Positions 18,018 through 26,660 of a stretch of 55,186 bases of DNA are shown piece by piece. The position numbers were made by a program, and so were the translations under genes. Positions within the stretch are counted from its first letter, which is position 1, and each line of letters begins with the position of its first letter. A model generated the notes under the pieces. It did not search any database and was not told the origin of the DNA. It worked only from the letters and a program-made list of their open reading frames with translations. The DNA is taken from the NCBI GenBank assembly GCA_030065875.1, contig JASJCR010000032.1, forward strand, positions 1-55,186. The letters are read 5' to 3'. Source of the DNA: Ardenticatenaceae bacterium (GTDB lineage: Bacteria > Chloroflexota > Anaerolineae > Promineifilales > Promineifilaceae).

Positions 18018-18491
18018 ATGAAAAAGTTCTTCGAGCGATTAGGTATATTCCCTTTTTTGCTGTTGGGAATAGGATTTTTTGTCCTGGGGCTGGCGGCCCT
18101 CAATTATCTGACAAACAATATTTGGCCCATCGACGTTGAGCGGCTCGACCTTATTCGAGCGATTGCCGCCAATCAGGTGAACCCGGCCGCACTCCTCGAA
18201 GCGGCTTATCCTGAAGTTATCCTGGCGTTTTTAGCCTCCGTATCCCTGACCTTCATCGGTTTGACCATGCCCATTGCCTATATATTAAACCGCCGCTTCA
18301 TGCGCGCTTATCCCGGCTTCATGGCGGTCATGCGTCAAGGTTTGTGGGCGGGTTTGTGGGTCGCTTTTTGCGTTTGGCTGCAAATGAACCGCACGTTTGG
18401 CATCGCCGTGGCCGTGCTGGTGGCGACGATCTTTGTATTGCTGGAAATTATGCTGCAGGTGCGCAAACGAACCCAGGAACAACCCTTTTGA
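18018..18491 (+). CDS. Hypothetical membrane protein with four transmembrane helices
   Basis: A 157-residue protein with hydrophobic segments near residues 11-32, 68-92, 108-124 and 126-147, and a basic C-terminal tail (RKRTQEQPF). No conserved catalytic motif is visible. It lies upstream of selA on the same strand, but a low-complexity inverted repeat in between argues against simple operon membership. Function unknown. Confidence 0.7.
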   Translation: MKKFFERLGIFPFLLLGIGFFVLGLAALNYLTNNIWPIDVERLDLIRAIAANQVNPAALLEAAYPEVILAFLASVSLTFIGLTMPIAYILNRRFMRAYPGFMAVMRQGLWAGLWVAFCVWLQMNRTFGIAVAVLVATIFVLLEIMLQVRKRTQEQPF

Positions 18492-18499
18492 AAAATGAT

Positions 18500-18602
18500 C
18501 AATTGTCAATAATCAATAATCAATGGTCAACGAGTGCGCTTGCCATTTTTGAAACGCTTCATTGCCTATTGATAATTGATAATTGATAATTGACAATTAA
18601 TT
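18500..18602. repeat. Low-complexity inverted repeat (TTGTCAATAATCAA units)
   Basis: The left arm AATTGTCAATAATCAATAATC and the right arm GATAATTGATAATTGACAATT are inverted complements with a few mismatches, separated by about 40 nt. The right arm ends directly at the selA start. Confidence 0.7.
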
Positions 18603-19988
18603 ATGTCTCATTCACTTCTTCGCCAACTGCCAAGCGTCAGCCAGCTCCTGGAGAGCCAGACCGGCCAAGCATTAATGACCAAATTTGGTCAATCCCTCAC
18701 CACAGAGGCGGTTCGTCAGGTGATTAACCAGCTGCGAGAACAAATTCTTAAATCGGAGAACGGTACCCGCCCAGACGTATCCCCGGAAGCGACGTTAGAT
18801 AAAATTACCGCCTTTTTGCATCAAACTACTTCACCGACGCTCTTCCCGGTTATCAACGCCACCGGCGTCGTTATTCACACGAACCTCGGCCGCGCGACGC
18901 TGAGCCCGGCCGCCCAGCAGGCGGTTCAGAAAGCGGCCGCAGGCTACTCGAATCTTGAATTTGATGTTCCCACCGGGAAACGAGGCAGTCGCTCACTCCA
19001 TGCCCAATCTCTCCTCCAACAGGTAACCGGAGCTCAGGCCGCTCATGTGGTGAACAATACCGCTTCGGCGGTCCTGCTGATGCTGTCAGCCCTCTGTCAA
19101 GGACGCGAGGTGATCATTAGCCGCGGGCAGCTGGTTGAAATCGGCGGCGGATTTCGCGTACCGGACGTCATGAAACAGTCGGGTGTCAAATTGGTCGAAG
19201 TTGGCACCACCAACCGCACCCACCTGCGCGATTATGAACAGGCCATCAATGAAAACACAGCCGCCATCCTCGTCGCACACCACTCAAATTTCAAAATTGT
19301 GGGCTTTACAACGGAACCCTCTCTGCAAGAATTATCCCGGCTGGCTCACCAACACGACATCCCGCTGCTTTACGATCAGGGCAGTGGCTGCCTGATCGAC
19401 ACCACCCCCTTTGGCCTGGAAGCGGAGCCAACCGTCCAGGCAGGGGTATTGGCCGGCTGTGATCTGCTCGCCTTTAGCGGGGACAAACTGCTGGGTGGTC
19501 CTCAGGCCGGAATCATGGTCGGCCGCTCCGATTTGGTTGAGGCATGCCGCAAACATCCGCTGGCGCGGGCGGTGCGGCCGGATAAGTTATGTCTGGCCGC
19601 CCTGTCGGCAACGCTGCTCCATTTTTTGAAAGAGGAAGCGCTGAGAGAAATCCCCGTATGGCGCATGATCTCTATGCCCTTAGAAACTGTTGAGACTCGA
19701 GCCCAAAACTGGCTTTCACAATGCCAAACAGCCTCGTTTTCCGCATCGATTATCGATGGTGTTTCAACCGTGGGAGGTGGCACCCTCCCCGGAACCACCA
19801 TACCAACCCGCCTCCTGGCGTTAAATACCGAGCGGGTCGATGATTTTGCCACCCAGCTGCGTCTGCACCCGGCACGCGTTATCAGCCGCATTCAAGACGA
19901 CCAAATTTTATTGGATCCCCGAACGGTTTTGCCTGAACAGGATCAACATTTGATCAAAGCGTTGCTGCAGGTAGATAACCCCGCATGA
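18603..19988 (+). CDS. selA: L-seryl-tRNA(Sec) selenium transferase
   Basis: A 461-residue PLP enzyme converting seryl-tRNA(Sec) to selenocysteinyl-tRNA(Sec) with selenophosphate. SelA features: N-terminal LRQLPSVSQLLES, FPVINATGVVIHTNLGRATLS, HVVNNTASAVLLMLSAL, EIGGGFRVPDVMKQSG and the PLP-lysine motif LLAFSGDKLLGGPQAG (Lys near residue 295). Length is normal. The stop overlaps the tsaD start (ATGA), so the two are probably translationally coupled. selB, selC and selD are not in the window. The coding region begins right after an AT-rich inverted repeat and has no strong ribosome-binding site. Confidence 0.96.
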   Translation: MSHSLLRQLPSVSQLLESQTGQALMTKFGQSLTTEAVRQVINQLREQILKSENGTRPDVSPEATLDKITAFLHQTTSPTLFPVINATGVVIHTNLGRATLSPAAQQAVQKAAAGYSNLEFDVPTGKRGSRSLHAQSLLQQVTGAQAAHVVNNTASAVLLMLSALCQGREVIISRGQLVEIGGGFRVPDVMKQSGVKLVEVGTTNRTHLRDYEQAINENTAAILVAHHSNFKIVGFTTEPSLQELSRLAHQHDIPLLYDQGSGCLIDTTPFGLEAEPTVQAGVLAGCDLLAFSGDKLLGGPQAGIMVGRSDLVEACRKHPLARAVRPDKLCLAALSATLLHFLKEEALREIPVWRMISMPLETVETRAQNWLSQCQTASFSASIIDGVSTVGGGTLPGTTIPTRLLALNTERVDDFATQLRLHPARVISRIQDDQILLDPRTVLPEQDQHLIKALLQVDNPA

Positions 19989-20986
19989 CGACCCGCATTT
20001 TGGCTATTGAAACATCCTGTGACGAGACCGGTGCGGCAGTCATTGAAGACGGCCGCCGCATTCTGAGCAATGTGGTGGCCAGTCAAGAAGCAATCCACGC
20101 TAAATATGGCGGGGTTTTTCCCGAAGTGGCATCCCGACGCCATATAGAAGTCATTTATCCAATCATCGAAGAGGCGCTAACGCAAAGTAAGGTTGATCCA
20201 CAAACGCTTGACGCCGTGGCCGTTACTCGCGGTCCAGGATTGGTTGGGTCGCTGCTGGTGGGGGTTAACGTCGCCAAAGGGTTGGCTCTGGGATTAAACA
20301 AACCGCTGCTGGGCATCAATCACATCGAGGGGCATATTTATGCCCAGTGGTTAACCGAATCAGCCGCGGAAATTGAATTTCCCATCGTTGTCCTGGTTGT
20401 CAGCGGCGGTCACACCGAGCTTTATTTGATGACCGACCATCTGACCTATCAAAATCTCGGTGGCACGTTGGATGATGCGGCTGGAGAAGCGTATGATAAA
20501 GTTGGCCGCGTTCTCAAACTCCCTTACCCCGGTGGTCCGGCAATTGACAAGGCGGCCCAAAGTGGTCGAGCGGCCGCTTTCAATTTTCCTCGAGCGGTTC
20601 GCCGGGAAGGGTATGATTTTAGCTTTTCAGGGTTAAAAACCGCCGTTCTGCGCGAAATTCAGCGCTTAAATACCGATGATCTGCCCATTCACGATCTTTC
20701 GGCAAGTTTCCAGGCGGCCGTTGTCGACGTCCTGATCGAAAAAACAGTTGCTGCGGCTGAGGAATTTGGGGCCAGGGCGATTCACCTGGCCGGCGGTGTA
20801 TCGGCCAACTCCCAACTGCGTCGACAGCTCGGAGATGCCACCTCTCGTGAGGTGCGCTTTCCTCCTCTGGTTTTGTGTACCGATAATGCTGCCATGATTG
20901 GCGCGGCCGCTCATTTTCGCTTTCAGGCCGGGCACCGAGGCACGCTGCGCCTGGATGTTGAACCGGGGTTAAGGTTAGCAGGTTAA
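19985..20986 (+). CDS. tsaD: tRNA N6-threonylcarbamoyladenosine transferase TsaD
   Basis: A 333-residue protein of the Kae1/TsaD/Gcp ASKHA family. It transfers the threonylcarbamoyl group from TC-AMP to A37 of ANN-decoding tRNAs, together with TsaB/TsaE. Signatures are ILAIETSCDETGAAV at the N-terminus, the metal-binding NHIEGH (His residues about 111 and 115), VVSGGHTELY and LAGGVSANSQLR. The ATG lies within the selA stop region (4-nt overlap). Both genes act on tRNA but belong to separate modification pathways; the linkage may be lineage-specific. tsaB and tsaE are not nearby. Confidence 0.97.
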   Translation: MTTRILAIETSCDETGAAVIEDGRRILSNVVASQEAIHAKYGGVFPEVASRRHIEVIYPIIEEALTQSKVDPQTLDAVAVTRGPGLVGSLLVGVNVAKGLALGLNKPLLGINHIEGHIYAQWLTESAAEIEFPIVVLVVSGGHTELYLMTDHLTYQNLGGTLDDAAGEAYDKVGRVLKLPYPGGPAIDKAAQSGRAAAFNFPRAVRREGYDFSFSGLKTAVLREIQRLNTDDLPIHDLSASFQAAVVDVLIEKTVAAAEEFGARAIHLAGGVSANSQLRRQLGDATSREVRFPPLVLCTDNAAMIGAAAHFRFQAGHRGTLRLDVEPGLRLAG

Positions 20987-21050
20987 ACGAATGAAAGCGG
21001 GTGCTCAGCCCCGCGTTATCAAGATTTGTGGTGTATAAAAAGGAAGAGAA

Positions 21051-21881
21051 ATGACCGAATCTAAAACAACACGCGGAGTTGATCGCATTTCAGCCGCGTT
21101 TACCAATGCCAAACAACAGCAAACGGCCGCATTGATGCCCTATTTTACGCTCGGCTATCCCGATATGGAAACAAGTCTGGATGTTGTCGAAGCGATTGCC
21201 AAACACAGCGATTTGCTCGAATTGGGTGTCCCCTTTAGCGACCCCATCGCCGATGGTCCCACAATCCAGGAGAGCACCCAGATGGCTCTCGAAAATGGGA
21301 CAACGGTCACCGGCTGTATTTCCATGGTTAAAACATTGCGCGCCAAAGGGATCGATACCCCGGCCATGTTTATGGGATATTACAATCCGATACTGGCTTA
21401 TGGTCAGGAAGCATTTGTGCGGGATGCGGCCAAGGCCGGCGTTGACGGCTTTATCGTGCCAGACCTACCCCCGGAAGAAGCGGATGAGCTGGCTGAATTG
21501 GCCGATAAATATGGCGTAGCCCTCATTTACTTTTTGGCTCCAACCAGTGATGAATCCCGCATCAAATTGGTAGCTGAAAGAGCAAGAGGGTTTATTTATT
21601 TGGTGAGCATTACCGGCATCACCGGCACAAAAGAGGCGGTTGGCGGCGACTTGGAGTCATTAATCGCTAAAATTCGTGAATATACCGATGCGCCTTTGGC
21701 CATTGGCTTTGGTATTAATACGCCTGACCGAGCCGCCGAGATTGGTCAAATTGCCGATGGGGTTATCGTGGGCAGCGCCCTCATCAAAACGGTCGGGCAA
21801 GCAACGGTCAATGAAAAAGCGCGAGAGGCGGGGAAATTTGTAGAATCTTTACAAAAAGGCTTGCTTCAATCCAAAAAATAA
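21051..21881 (+). CDS. trpA: Tryptophan synthase alpha chain
   Basis: A 276-residue TIM-barrel protein that cleaves indole-3-glycerol phosphate to indole and glyceraldehyde-3-phosphate, passing indole to TrpB. The catalytic Glu is in ELGVPFSDP and the catalytic Asp in PIADGPTIQ. MGYYNPILAYG, VPDLPPEEADEL and phosphate-binding GFGINTPDRA / IVGSALI follow as in the family. AGGAAGAG upstream is a good ribosome-binding site. No other trp gene is in the window, so it is an orphan here rather than part of a trp operon. Confidence 0.96.
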   Translation: MTESKTTRGVDRISAAFTNAKQQQTAALMPYFTLGYPDMETSLDVVEAIAKHSDLLELGVPFSDPIADGPTIQESTQMALENGTTVTGCISMVKTLRAKGIDTPAMFMGYYNPILAYGQEAFVRDAAKAGVDGFIVPDLPPEEADELAELADKYGVALIYFLAPTSDESRIKLVAERARGFIYLVSITGITGTKEAVGGDLESLIAKIREYTDAPLAIGFGINTPDRAAEIGQIADGVIVGSALIKTVGQATVNEKAREAGKFVESLQKGLLQSKK

Positions 21882-22028
21882 AAATTAAAGACGAGAGTTG
21901 GAGGCATTTTCGTTAATCATAAGTTCACATTGCAACCTTTTTTGAGGTCCATTTTCGGACGTCTCAACCCTTCATAATAGTCTTTTTGACCCAATAATGA
22001 GTAAGAACGTTCCATTCATCGGGGTCTA

Positions 22029-22037
22029 TGTTATAAT
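22029..22037 (+). promoter_or_regulatory. Extended -10 promoter of the REC-GAF gene
   Basis: The sequence TGTTATAAT is a perfect TGnTATAAT extended -10, about 40 nt upstream of the start. No good -35 is present at the usual distance, as expected for some extended -10 promoters. Confidence 0.5.
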
Positions 22038-22077
22038 TGCTCCAATTATTTAGAAGGGTAGTCCTGTTTAAGTGCTT

Positions 22078-24033
22078 ATGGACAATCATCGCATCCTTGT
22101 CATCGACGACAGCAAAGAAATCGTTCGTTATCTAACCAAGCAAGTTTTACCAACGTTTGGTTTTGAAACCCTTTCGGCATCAGACGGGGCGACCGGTTTG
22201 CGTATGATCCGCAGCGAACGGCCGGATCTGGTTATGCTAGACCTCAATTTGCCGGAATTGAACGGTCTTGATGTTCTGCGCGCCCTCGCGCGGGAGTCTA
22301 TCGCTGTCCCTGTGATTCTGATGACCGGATATGGCTCAGAAAAAGACGCGATCGAAGCGTTCCGCCTCGGCATTCGCGATTATCTGGTTAAACCGTTCAC
22401 CGTTGACGAAGTCATTGAAACCATTAATAAGGTGCTCGATGAAGAGAAAAAACGGTATGGGAATAGTGAACAGCTCGCTGAGGATATTCGTCGCCTAAAA
22501 ACCGATATCTCCCGATTGATTAATGAAACAAATACCCTCTTTAGCATTGGTAAGGCGGTTTCCTCCTTGCTCGATGTACACAAAGTCGTCGAGCGGGTTC
22601 TCGATGCCGCGATTTACCTTAGCAATGCGGAAGAAAGCACAATCTGGGTTCACAACAAAGAAAACAACACCTTAACCGCCTTTGCCAAGAAAGGACACAA
22701 TAAAAGATTGCTGCCGGTTGATTTGGAGCGGGAAGATTCCGTAGCGGCCGAAGTTTTGCGTGAGGGGCAGCCGATCCGAAAAATGGCCTTTTCCGGCGGG
22801 GGGATTAAAATTCAAACCGGCTTCCTGGCTCGAGCGGTGCTGTATGTTCCTCTAACGGTTCATGGGGTAACCCTGGGCGTATTGAGCGTTAGCAACATCC
22901 GTGCCCCACGCCCATTTACCGAGCGGCATGAATTTTTGCTGACGGTTTTGGCTGATTATGCCGCCATCGCCCTGGAAAATTCGCGCACTTTCCAGGCGGC
23001 CGACAAAGCCCTTTCGCTGGGCATGGAAGAGCTAAAAACGATTAATCGGATCACCCGCACGTTGACTTCCCACCTTGATTTACAATCGGTTGTACGGCAA
23101 ACGATCCAGCAAATCCACGACAGCTGGCATATTGATGCGGCTTCGCTTTGGCTGTATAACGAAGCCAAACAAACCGCTCATGTTTTAACCAATGTCGGTA
23201 CCGAAGATGTGGAAATTTTGACAAAAATGGAAGTGCCGGTCGCCAAAGGGTTCGTGGGTCACGTGGTGCGAACCGGCAAATGGATTTACACCAACGAAGT
23301 CAAAAATCATCCGCTTCATTTTAAAGAGGTCGATAACGAAACCGGATTTACAACCGACAAGCTGCTTTGTATCCCGCTCATTTATCGAGATCAGGTCATG
23401 GGAGCGCTGCAGCTCGTCAACAAAAAAGACGGCCCGTTTGACGAGCGGGACGTTGAACGTGCCCGGTCAATCGGCTCGGCCGTGGCCATCGCTTTGGGCA
23501 ATGCGCTGCTTTTTGAAGAATCCGATAAAATTCAGCGGCAGCTGGTGACCACGCTGGAAGAGATGGATACGCCTACCCTTGTCGTGAACAATGAGGGTGA
23601 GCTGGTGTTAATGAATCAAAAAGCCCGCAAGGTGTTTAAAACCGATACGTACCCCCTCGGCCGCAACCTCAACCAGGTTATTAACCATGGCCATTTAAAA
23701 GAATTGATCGAATCCGTTGACGAGCACTCAATTCAGCAAGAAATTGATACGCCGGATGGCACAAGCTGGATGGCCCGCATCTCTCCCGTGCAAAACGAAG
23801 AGGGGTTTATCATCACCCTCCATACCCTGGCAGAGAGCAGCGTCGGTGACCACTGGAGCCAGGAAGAGCTGCACCAAACGCTAAAAGCGATGGCCGTTCA
23901 CGCTCAGGATTTGGTCCACAGCAGCCTCCCTGAACAGGGGCAAACGCTGCGCAAATTGATTCAATCAATCAAAAAGCTTGAAGAACAAATCAACGCGATT
24001 CCTGAGGCGGAAGTCTCCCATCAAACCGCCTAA
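22078..24033 (+). CDS. Response regulator with two GAF domains and a PAS-like C-terminal region
   Basis: 651 residues from the ATG at 22078; a GTG two codons earlier also exists. An N-terminal receiver domain (ILVIDDSKEI, Asp in VMLDLNLPELNG, Lys in VKPF) is followed by a linker coiled coil, GAF 1 (about 155-295), GAF 2 (about 310-470, WIYTNEVKNHPLHF and IPLIYRDQVMGALQLVN), then a PAS-like region (about 500-575, LVVNNEGELVLMNQKARKVFKT). The final 70 residues are helical. No HisKA, GGDEF, HD-GYP or DNA-binding output is visible, so the protein may be a signal integrator that works by protein contact. An intrinsic terminator follows. Confidence 0.85.
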   Translation: MDNHRILVIDDSKEIVRYLTKQVLPTFGFETLSASDGATGLRMIRSERPDLVMLDLNLPELNGLDVLRALARESIAVPVILMTGYGSEKDAIEAFRLGIRDYLVKPFTVDEVIETINKVLDEEKKRYGNSEQLAEDIRRLKTDISRLINETNTLFSIGKAVSSLLDVHKVVERVLDAAIYLSNAEESTIWVHNKENNTLTAFAKKGHNKRLLPVDLEREDSVAAEVLREGQPIRKMAFSGGGIKIQTGFLARAVLYVPLTVHGVTLGVLSVSNIRAPRPFTERHEFLLTVLADYAAIALENSRTFQAADKALSLGMEELKTINRITRTLTSHLDLQSVVRQTIQQIHDSWHIDAASLWLYNEAKQTAHVLTNVGTEDVEILTKMEVPVAKGFVGHVVRTGKWIYTNEVKNHPLHFKEVDNETGFTTDKLLCIPLIYRDQVMGALQLVNKKDGPFDERDVERARSIGSAVAIALGNALLFEESDKIQRQLVTTLEEMDTPTLVVNNEGELVLMNQKARKVFKTDTYPLGRNLNQVINHGHLKELIESVDEHSIQQEIDTPDGTSWMARISPVQNEEGFIITLHTLAESSVGDHWSQEELHQTLKAMAVHAQDLVHSSLPEQGQTLRKLIQSIKKLEEQINAIPEAEVSHQTA

Positions 24034-24067
24034 AATCTACCCTGTATTCGCTCTTTTATGAAATTCG

Positions 24068-24089
24068 CGGCCCGAACGGCCGTTTTTTT
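24068..24089 (+). terminator. Intrinsic terminator after the REC-GAF gene
   Basis: CGGCC and GGCCG (24068-24072 / 24078-24082) form a GC-rich 5-bp stem around a 5-nt loop, followed by seven T residues. It lies 35 nt past the stop codon. Confidence 0.7.
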
Positions 24090-24140
24090 ATTTTTGAAAC
24101 CGATTCATCAAACACGATGGTTAAAAGGCGATCTTATTTA

Positions 24141-24234
24141 GCCGCAGATTAACACCGATTTTCACTGAACCTGTCCCGAGCGCAGCCGAAGGATTGAAGG
24201 GAGAAATCGGTGTTAATCTGGGATAATCCGTGGC
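24141..24234. repeat. Palindromic dispersed repeat (CCGCAGATT family)
   Basis: GCCGCAGATTAACACCGATTTTC at the left and GAAATCGGTGTTAATCTGGGATAATCCGTGGC at the right are inverted complements, with a CTGTCCCGAGCGCAGCCGAAGG-type insert in the loop. Confidence 0.7.
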
Positions 24235-24298
24235 CTTTATTTATCAATTCATTTTGTAAATCACTAAAAATTTAATCTTGCCAACCTCTGGAGGAAGA

Positions 24299-24796
24299 AT
24301 GATCGAAGATATTAACGCGCAGGCGCATGGCGTCATTGACACCCTCAATTTTTCAGAAGCTCAAATCGCCCTTTCAACCCTGCAAACAATCAGTCAATCC
24401 GGAATCGGCCGCGGTTCTTTTACCTCCCTTCTAGGGATCGAAATCGTCGCCGCGGCCGAGGGGAAAGCCCATACCCGTCTGGAAGTCAAACACCACATGC
24501 TCAACCGCATTGGCATTTTGCACGGAGGCATCGCCTATTCGATGGCGGATGTAACAACGGCCGTTGCCGGATTATCCCTGTTAGAATCCCACCAGAAAAT
24601 CGTGACACAGGATTTGCATTACCGCTATCATGGCATGGTTAAATCCGGTCATGTCGACGCTTTTGCCGAGGTGATTCACCTTGGAACACGCACCGTGGTG
24701 GTGCACTGCAAAATTTATCGGGATGAGCTGTTAATTGGCTCGGCCGATGGCACCTTCGCCTTAATTACCACAAAAGATGTCGAGCAAGCCGGTTAA
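24299..24796 (+). CDS. PaaI-like hotdog-fold thioesterase
   Basis: 165 residues from the ATG at 24299, chosen because GGAGGAAG lies directly upstream; a TTG seven codons earlier would place this ribosome-binding site inside the gene. The hotdog-fold core has GSFTSLLGIEIVAAAEGKAHTRLEV and the thioesterase motif MLNRIGILHGGIAYSMADV, with the active-site-loop HGG and Asp. Members hydrolyse aromatic or short acyl-CoA thioesters; substrate cannot be deduced. The N-terminal 40 residues are an extension over the minimal PaaI domain. Stand-alone between repeat elements, with an SDR gene 140 nt downstream. Confidence 0.85.
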   Translation: MIEDINAQAHGVIDTLNFSEAQIALSTLQTISQSGIGRGSFTSLLGIEIVAAAEGKAHTRLEVKHHMLNRIGILHGGIAYSMADVTTAVAGLSLLESHQKIVTQDLHYRYHGMVKSGHVDAFAEVIHLGTRTVVVHCKIYRDELLIGSADGTFALITTKDVEQAG

Positions 24797-24817
24797 GTGA
24801 ATCACGATAAAAAAAAC

Positions 24818-24868
24818 GGCTGTGGATATCACAGATTAGCCCGGATTTTTCCCATCTAATCTGCGGAT
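24818..24868. repeat. Palindromic dispersed repeat (CCGCAGATT family, short)
   Basis: GGCTGTGGATATCACAGATTAG at the left and CTAATCTGCGGATAG at the right are imperfect inverted arms, similar to the other CCGCAGATT repeats. Confidence 0.5.
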
Positions 24869-24935
24869 AGTTAATTTTTGTATTCCACGAAAAGAAACCG
24901 ATCACTCTAATTAATCAGGTAGAGGCAGTAACAAA

Positions 24936-25790
24936 ATGAATCAAAAAGTAAGTTTAATTACCGGAGCAAATTCGGGAATTGGCAAAGAAACAGCTCGTGC
25001 CCTCGCCAGTGAAGGCCACCGCATATTAATGGTTTGCCGGAGTGCCGAACGCGGCCGGGCGGCTCAAAAAGAGCTAAAAGATTCAACCGGAAATCAACAT
25101 ATCGATTTATTTTTGGCCGACCTTTCAAAGCAGGAAGATATTCGTCGGGTCGCCCAGGAAATTTTGGCCACAACCGATCAGCTTGATATCCTGGTTAACA
25201 ATGCAGGTGCCGTATTTACCAAACGGGAATTAAGTGAAGACGGTTTGGAAATGACCTTTGCTGTCAATCACATCGGCTATTTTTTATTAACCATGCAGCT
25301 CATGCCCCTGATTAAGGCGACGCCACACGCTCGGGTGATTTCAGTTTCATCAGGGGCTCATACGGGCGGTACCATCAACCTCAACGACCTCAATCTCCAA
25401 AACGATTATGGAACCATGAAAGCATATTCACAATCGAAGCTGGCCAATATTTTATTCGCCAATGAATTGGCCGCTCGCTTTCAGGCTAAAGGGATCAAAG
25501 CCACCTCAAATTCGCTCCATCCTGGCTTTGTGGCCAGCAATTTTGGCCGAAACAGCGGGCTTTTCTTTAAGTTTATTTTTGCCCTTCTACGGCCGCTGGC
25601 AAAATCCGAAAAAAAGGGGGCTGAGACGTCAATCTTTCTGGCGCTTTCACCGGAAGTTGAAGGGGTTTCCGGGCAGTATTTTGACAATTCGAAGCCGGTG
25701 AGCACATCGGCGACGGCTCAAGATCAGGAACTCGGCCGTCAGCTGTGGGAGAAAAGCGCCGAACTTTGCGGAGTATCGGCCGATATCTGA
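24936..25790 (+). CDS. Short-chain dehydrogenase/reductase, retinol-dehydrogenase-like
   Basis: A 284-residue SDR with an intact NAD(P) motif TGANSGIG (about residues 9-16), NNAG, catalytic Ser in VISVSSGAH and the YSQSK catalytic Tyr/Lys motif. Arg in MVCRSAERG after the second strand suggests NADPH preference. The general pattern matches the light-dependent protochlorophyllide/retinol dehydrogenase-like subgroup (long C-terminal arm with EKKGAETSIFLALSPEVEGVSGQYF). The substrate is unknown. Stand-alone, followed by a 0.9-kb repeat-rich interval. Confidence 0.9.
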   Translation: MNQKVSLITGANSGIGKETARALASEGHRILMVCRSAERGRAAQKELKDSTGNQHIDLFLADLSKQEDIRRVAQEILATTDQLDILVNNAGAVFTKRELSEDGLEMTFAVNHIGYFLLTMQLMPLIKATPHARVISVSSGAHTGGTINLNDLNLQNDYGTMKAYSQSKLANILFANELAARFQAKGIKATSNSLHPGFVASNFGRNSGLFFKFIFALLRPLAKSEKKGAETSIFLALSPEVEGVSGQYFDNSKPVSTSATAQDQELGRQLWEKSAELCGVSADI

Positions 25791-26033
25791 TGGATTCTCA
25801 AGAGAGGGCAATCTTTTGCTCGGCACACCGGAATTAAACCAATTGAAGGTGATCCGTTTGCAAAATCAAACTGAGGTGCAGCGTTGGCAAAAAATCGTCC
25901 CGGCAGCGCTGTAACAACTGAGACATTAAACAATTTACAAGAAGATATGGATACCACAGATTTTCAGAGATTAAAAACCGGATTTTGACATTTACAAATA
26001 GAATCGGGTATGGACCGACTTTCAAAACAGACT

Positions 26034-26103
26034 CGTCATCCCCGCGTAGGCGGGGATCCATCGGTGACGGTCCAATGGATTCCCGCTTTCGCGGGAATGA
26101 CGG
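26034..26103. repeat. REP-like palindrome (GCGGGAATGACG family)
   Basis: CGTCATCCCCGCGTAGGCGGGGATCC and GGATTCCCGCTTTCGCGGGAATGACG are inverted versions of each other, each with its own small hairpin, separated by about 18 nt. Confidence 0.75.
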
Positions 26104-26149
26104 GGTTATATCGGTGTTTATTTTTCAAAACTCAATATCCAGTTTCGGT

Positions 26150-26184
26150 TCCCTTGGCCGATGAATGAATTCATCGGCTAGGCA
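26150..26184. repeat. Partial copy of the GATGAAT(N)ATTCATCGGC repeat
   Basis: GGCCGATGAATGAATTCATCGGC is a near-perfect palindrome related to the GATGAATAAATTCATCGGCC segment in 26547-26660. Confidence 0.55.
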
Positions 26185-26285
26185 AGAAAACACTATAAGA
26201 TAAGAATAATTTTGAAACAGTAAAATCCGCGACTGTTTTTAATAATGGTCCCCTTAAGCGGGTCAAAGACCAAAATTTAAAAACA

Positions 26286-26350
26286 AGATTTCACGAATGG
26301 CACGAATGTCCCAGCTTAAACCAGAAAATCCTATTAATTCGTGTCATCCT
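26286..26350. repeat. Palindromic repeat (TTCACGAATGGCACGAAT family)
   Basis: AGATTTCACGAATGGCACGAAT on the left and ATTAATTCGTGTCATCCTGAT on the right form an imperfect inverted pair. Confidence 0.5.
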
Positions 26351-26376
26351 GATTATTAAAAATGAAGTGTGAGAAA

Positions 26377-26510
26377 GTGTTTATAAACACCAAAAAGCGC
26401 TGGCTGAGCTTGTCGAAGCCGAAGCAGCTCTACAAATATAGGGTGCGGTTTAGAGCCGACTCAGCCTTCGACACGCTCAGGCATCGTCTTCAGTACGTTA
26501 TTAAAGACAC
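26377..26510. repeat. Dispersed repeat, inverted copy of 8904-9016
   Basis: Starts GTGTTTATAAACAC, contains GCTGGCTGAGCTTGTCGAAGC and ACGCTCAGGCATCG, and ends TTATTAAAGACAC. Reverse-complementing 8904-9016 gives the same order of blocks at about the same spacing. Confidence 0.65.
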
Positions 26511-26546
26511 TGTGACTATTTAGGAATTAACCTAAGCTGCTACCTT

Positions 26547-26660
26547 ACCTTCCCGATGAATAAATTCATCGGCCAAAGGGACCGAAACGCGATAAATCGC
26601 GTTAATTAACCGGATTTATCCGGTTTCGGTTTCCATAGCGACCGGATTTATTCGGTCGCG
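26547..26660. repeat. Dispersed repeat (TTCCCGATGAATAA family)
   Basis: Shares CCTTCCCGATGAATAA, GGCCAAAG, AAACGCGATAAATCGC and GGTTTCGGT with 11069-11156 in the same orientation, with an added CCGGATTTATCCGG palindrome and GCGACCGGATTTATTCGGTCGC hairpin. Confidence 0.6.

Noticed and set aside
25814..25915. 33-codon open frame in the repeat-rich interval
   Set aside because: No ribosome-binding site, no recognisable domain and a repeat-rich context; it is not supported as a gene.
26034..26510. CRISPR array in the repeat cluster
   Set aside because: Units are different palindromic families without regular spacing or identical direct repeats.
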